From positions 1 through 8,009 of the forward strand of contig JAAKFX010000074.1 of NCBI GenBank assembly GCA_011064865.1: 8,009 bases of DNA, in the 5' to 3' direction. This document shows, piece after piece, positions 5,203-8,009 of this stretch; position 1 is the stretch's first letter, and each line of letters starts with the position of its first letter. This stretch comes from Candidatus Anoxychlamydiales bacterium (GTDB lineage Bacteria; Chlamydiota; Chlamydiia; Chlamydiales; SM23-39). The notes beneath the pieces were generated by a model. That model saw nothing but the letters and a program-made list of their open reading frames with translations. It had not been told where the DNA came from and made no database searches. The position numbers were made by a program, and so were the translations under genes.

Positions 5203-5889
5203 TCAAAAATTCAAAAATTGAGCTTTAGAATATGATTCGGGGGTTCCAATATCGACAAAAGTTGAATTTGTTTCAAAAGCAAATATTTTTTTTGTCAAAG
5301 TTGCTTTAGGAAAAAAATCATGCTCAATTGAAAAGTAATTTATTGGATTAAAATCATCAAAAGTATCTTTATTCATTAGATATATACCAGAGTTGATATA
5401 TCCATTATTTTTTTTTATTTTTTCATTAAAGCTTAATATTTGTTTTGTTTTTTTATCGATATTAACACTTCCATATCTAGATAAAAGTTTTTCAAATCTA
5501 CAAACGATTGTGATATCAGCTTTTTTTTCTTGATGGGCTTTCAATAATAAAGATGGAGAAAATTCTGAATATGTATCACCATTTAAAGCTAGAATTTGAT
5601 TAGATTTTGCTAAGTTTAGAGCTTTTTTTATGGCTCCACCAGTTCCTAGTGGATCTTCTTCAATCGAAAATAAGATATTTTTATAATCTTTATATCTATC
5701 AATGATTTTTTCTTTTTTATGTCCTGCTGCTAAAATGATGTTATTGATGATTGTAAGTTTTTGTAACTTGTGAACTAAAAAATCTAAAAATGGTGTTCCA
5801 TTAATATTAGCAAGTGGTTTAGGAAGATTATCACCTATAACTCTTTTGAGCCGAGTTCCTTTTCCTCCAACTAAAATTATTACATCCAT
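5203..5889 (-). CDS. hddC: Sugar-1-phosphate nucleotidyltransferase, HddC-like (heptose-1-phosphate guanylyltransferase)
   Basis: 228 residues, the usual length of HddC, which joins D-glycero-alpha-D-manno-heptose 1-phosphate to GTP to give GDP-heptose in the cytosol. Visible nucleotidyltransferase motifs are the nucleotide loop LVGGKGTRL at 6-14 (Val where many have Ala), LPKPL at 22-26, DPLGTGGAI at 79-87, the metal-binding LNGDTY at 102-107, INSGIYLM at 165-172 and FVDIGTPESY at 211-220. There are no extra acyltransferase or left-handed helix repeats, so it is a single-domain enzyme. It begins 3 bp after the hddA stop, and its AAGGA ribosome site (5897-5901) lies across the end of hddA, so the two are cotranslated. 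The HddC name rests mainly on the HddA partner; a nucleotidyltransferase for another hexose- or heptose-1-phosphate is possible. An A9 tract on the coding strand (5408-5416) encodes a K-K-N stretch. Confidence 0.84.
   Translation of the reverse strand: MDVIILVGGKGTRLKRVIGDNLPKPLANINGTPFLDFLVHKLQKLTIINNIILAAGHKKEKIIDRYKDYKNILFSIEEDPLGTGGAIKKALNLAKSNQILALNGDTYSEFSPSLLLKAHQEKKADITIVCRFEKLLSRYGSVNIDKKTKQILSFNEKIKKNNGYINSGIYLMNKDTFDDFNPINYFSIEHDFFPKATLTKKIFAFETNSTFVDIGTPESYSKAQFLNF
5408..5416 (-). repeat. A9 homopolymer on the coding strand of hddC
   Basis: Nine T on the plus strand (A on the coding strand), followed at 5418-5423 by six more T. It encodes the K-K-N-N part around residue 160. Such runs are expected in AT-rich genes but are prone to slippage. 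Confidence 0.5.
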
Positions 5890-5892
5890 TTT

Positions 5893-6915
5893 TTAATCCT
5901 TCATATAAATGATGGTGGAGCCTTGATTTTCGAATTTAAAATCAACTTCTAGTAGATTTTTTAGATTTTCTCTAATTTCATTTTTTTTATTCTCTGGAGC
6001 TAAAAGAGCTAAAAAACCACCAGATCCAGCGCCGCAAAGTTTTCCACCATACGCTCCTGCTTGTTTTGCTATTTGATATGCTTCATCTATTTTTGAGTTT
6101 GAAATTTTAGAAGAGAGCTGTTTTTTTAGCTGCCAGCTTTCATCTAAAAGAGATCCTAAATCTTTTATAAAATCCTCAAGGCTGCTGTGGGATATTAAGT
6201 TTTCAGCTTCATAGACCATGTCATGCATTTTAAGCAGATAATCATCATTTGATTTAGATTCAGTTTTATCAATTTGTTCTTTTACTACATCTGATGCAAA
6301 ACGAGTCAGACCTGTATAAAATATCATTAAAGAATTTTGAAAAATTTTTAATTTTTCTTTAGAAATAATCACAGGAGATACATTTATGCTGTTTGAGTCA
6401 AATTTAATTATATTTAAGCCTCCATAAGCTGCATGGAATTGATCTTGAGAGCCAACATTTTCTTTGATGAGCTTTTGCTCAACATGAATTGCTTCTTCAG
6501 CTAATTTTTGTTTTGAAGTTTTTGTGCCTCGAAGAGCATACAGAGCATTTAAAAAACCAACAGTAAAAGATGAAGAAGATCCAAGCCCTGTTTTAGCTGG
6601 AAGATCCGAAAAGATATGAATATCTAGATTGCCATCAATATTTTTATGTAATAGACATTCTCTGATAGATGGATGGATAATTTCATGAGGTTTTTTTACA
6701 AGCTCTGTTTTTGAATAACCTATTCTAATATTATGATCGAAAAATTCGCTGAGTGTATTGACACTTACATAGGTATATTTATTAATTGTTGTACCTAAAA
6801 CAGCGCCAGAGTGTCTTTGATAATAAGCTGGATAATCAGTGCCACCTCCGAAAAAACTTATTCTTACGGGAGTTCTAGAAATGATCATTCTAAATTGTGG
6901 TTTTTCTTTTTGCAT
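5893..6915 (-). CDS. hddA: GHMP-family sugar kinase, HddA-like (D-glycero-D-manno-heptose 7-phosphate kinase)
   Basis: 340 residues, the normal size of HddA, which phosphorylates the anomeric C1 of D-glycero-D-manno-heptose 7-phosphate using ATP, upstream of GDP-heptose synthesis. All three GHMP motifs are intact: the N-terminal substrate motif RTPVRISFFGGGTDYP at 14-29, the phosphate-binding loop PAKTGLGSSSSF at 106-117, and the C-terminal KLCGAGSGGF at 292-301. GAVLGTTINKY (37-47), ENVGSQDQFHAAYGG (152-166) and FYTGLTRFASDVVKEQ (199-214) are also as in this subfamily. The start at 6915 has AGGA (6924-6927) 8 nt upstream. An internal Met10, where many homologues begin, lacks a ribosome site, so the longer form is chosen. 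First gene of a two-gene unit with hddC and divergent from the C-methyltransferase. A phosphatase step (GmhB type) and the isomerase GmhA are not in the window. Related kinases for fucose or other sugars exist, so substrate is inferred. Confidence 0.9.
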   Translation of the reverse strand: MQKEKPQFRMIISRTPVRISFFGGGTDYPAYYQRHSGAVLGTTINKYTYVSVNTLSEFFDHNIRIGYSKTELVKKPHEIIHPSIRECLLHKNIDGNLDIHIFSDLPAKTGLGSSSSFTVGFLNALYALRGTKTSKQKLAEEAIHVEQKLIKENVGSQDQFHAAYGGLNIIKFDSNSINVSPVIISKEKLKIFQNSLMIFYTGLTRFASDVVKEQIDKTESKSNDDYLLKMHDMVYEAENLISHSSLEDFIKDLGSLLDESWQLKKQLSSKISNSKIDEAYQIAKQAGAYGGKLCGAGSGGFLALLAPENKKNEIRENLKNLLEVDFKFENQGSTIIYMKD

Positions 6916-7010
6916 AATAATTTTCCTGGATTTACTTAGAAAAAATTATCAAAAAACACCTTTTGTGATAAAGTCTTTTCTTTCGATGAACTAAAAAAGA
7001 GAAAAAATTC
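6916..7010. promoter_or_regulatory. Divergent promoter region of hddA-hddC and the C-methyltransferase
   Basis: 95 bp of AT-rich sequence between two outward-facing genes, so promoters in both directions are expected here. The hddA ribosome site AGGA (minus strand, 6924-6927) is clear. On the plus side there is only a weak A-rich AAGAG (6997-7001), 9 nt before the methyltransferase ATG. No convincing -35/-10 pair was found. Confidence 0.35.
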
Positions 7011-8009
7011 ATGAAGTGTAGAGTTTGTGATGGAGAAGATTTTGAGCTTGTTGTTGATTTAAAAAATCAGCCATGTGGACTTCATTTTATTGAGAAAGAT
7101 CAAATAGGAAAAGAGCCTTTTTATCCATTGAGGGTAATGTATTGTACAAAATGTCAAACATCTCAACTAGATTATACAGTAAAAAAAGAGGTGATGTATT
7201 CAGATCATACATATTTATCTGGTATTACTAAATCTTTGAGAACTCATTTTGATAGCGTAGCAAAAGATGTAGATGATAGATTTTTTAAAGATAAAAAAAA
7301 TAAATCTGTTTTGGATATTGGATCTAATGACGGCACACAACTTCTAAGTTATAAGGAGTTAAATTTTGATGTTTTAGGGGTAGATGCTTCTAAAACTGCA
7401 GCAAGAATTGCAAATGAAAATAATGTTCCAACTTTAAATGCTTTTTTTAATTTAGATACAGCTAATAAAATAAATAAAAAGTTCGATGTTATCAATGCAT
7501 CAGGCGTGTTTTTTCATTTAGAAGAGCTGCATTCAGTAACTGATGGGATAAAAGAAAATTTAAAAGATGATGGAGTATTTGTTGTTCAATTTATGTATAT
7601 GAAAAATATCATGGAAAATATAGCTTTTGATCAAATCTATCATGAACATCTTCTATATTATACTTTGAAAACTATTGAAATTTTATTAAATAGACATGGT
7701 TTTTCTTTATTTGATGCATATTTTTCATCTATTCATGGTGGCTCAATTATTGGATTTGCATCTCATAAGGGCAAAAAAGATAAGACGAAACGTTTGTTAG
7801 ATCTTGTACAAAAAGAAGAAATCTCTAACTGTAATGAAATTGAAACTTATAAAAAATTTGCTAAAAAAATAGATGTCTTGAAGGCAGAAAATCTCAAATT
7901 TTTACATCAAAAAAAATCTGAGGGCAAAACAATTTATGCTATGGGCGCGCCTGTTAAAGGAAATACACTTTTAAATTATTTTGAGATTTCAAAAGATATA
8001 ATTCCATAT
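7011..8009 (+). CDS. Zinc-binding NDP-sugar C-methyltransferase, TylC3/TcaB9-like (3' end outside window)
   Basis: 333 codons are visible and the frame is open to the right edge; full-length relatives have about 400-410 residues, so the C-terminal part is missing. Three family domains appear in order. First, an N-terminal zinc-binding segment with C3-x2-C6 and C45-x2-C48, including the family-like G-K-E-P-F-Y-P-L stretch (33-40). Second, a SAM-binding Rossmann fold with VLDIGSNDGTQLL at 100-112 and GVDAS at 123-127. Third, the start of the C-terminal Methyltransf_14 domain with GKTIYAMGAPVKGNTLLNYF at 305-324. Tyr210-His-Glu-His213 matches the Y-H-E-H motif that supplies the proposed catalytic base in TcaB9-type enzymes. 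The family places a methyl group on a ring carbon of a keto-NDP-sugar. Next to hddA, hddC and an epimerase, the likely substrate is a keto intermediate of the same sugar (inference). Start chosen at the ATG just before the first zinc cysteine; the ribosome site is weak. Confidence 0.9.
   Translation, partial: MKCRVCDGEDFELVVDLKNQPCGLHFIEKDQIGKEPFYPLRVMYCTKCQTSQLDYTVKKEVMYSDHTYLSGITKSLRTHFDSVAKDVDDRFFKDKKNKSVLDIGSNDGTQLLSYKELNFDVLGVDASKTAARIANENNVPTLNAFFNLDTANKINKKFDVINASGVFFHLEELHSVTDGIKENLKDDGVFVVQFMYMKNIMENIAFDQIYHEHLLYYTLKTIEILLNRHGFSLFDAYFSSIHGGSIIGFASHKGKKDKTKRLLDLVQKEEISNCNEIETYKKFAKKIDVLKAENLKFLHQKKSEGKTIYAMGAPVKGNTLLNYFEISKDIIPY

Noticed and set aside
1..8009. CRISPR array, tRNA/rRNA genes, IS elements or long direct repeats
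   Set aside because: No regularly spaced repeats, cloverleaf-like GC-rich segments, transposase motifs or terminal inverted repeats were seen on reading both strands.

Overview
This is an AT-rich window (roughly 30% G+C by eye) from a bacterium. It has bacterial-type Shine-Dalgarno sites (AGGA/GGAG type), N-terminal signal peptides and short intergenic gaps. It carries part of a surface-glycan or secreted-glycan modification locus. High A+T, signal-peptide-bearing sulfotransferases and a eukaryote-like family 90 glycosyltransferase would suit a host-associated lineage such as the amoeba- or protist-associated Chlamydiota or Dependentiae. Nothing here is a taxonomic marker, so that placement is a guess.

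Layout, left to right: (1) the 3' end of a GT4-like glycosyltransferase (+). (2) A large signal-peptide-bearing fusion of a GT90/CAP10-type glycosyltransferase and a class I SAM methyltransferase (-). (3) A 230-bp divergent intergenic region with two ATGAAA-type palindromes, then signal-peptide-bearing sulfotransferase 1 (+). (4) An extended-SDR NAD-dependent sugar epimerase/dehydratase (-). (5) A 180-bp divergent region, then signal-peptide-bearing sulfotransferase 2 (+), which contains a G7 tract. (6) An hddA-hddC pair (-): a GHMP-family heptose-7-phosphate kinase followed 3 bp later by a heptose-1-phosphate nucleotidyltransferase. (7) A divergent zinc-binding C-methyltransferase of the TylC3/TcaB9 type (+), which runs off the right edge. 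No intergenic stretch exceeds 300 bp. No tRNA, rRNA, CRISPR array, transposase or att site was seen.

Working picture. The cytosolic half (HddA, HddC, epimerase/dehydratase, C-methyltransferase) looks like a route to a modified nucleotide-activated heptose or other sugar: phosphorylation at C1, nucleotidyl transfer, then epimerisation or oxidation and C-methylation. The exported half (GT90-methyltransferase and two sulfotransferases) looks like group-transfer enzymes that act outside the cytoplasm. Their donors (nucleotide-sugar, SAM, PAPS) are not expected in a bacterial periplasm. That mismatch is the most interesting feature: these enzymes may be secreted to work in a host compartment, or their N-terminal hydrophobic segments may be anchors rather than cleaved signals. 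Genes change strand at every junction except hddA-hddC, so this is a mosaic locus rather than one operon.
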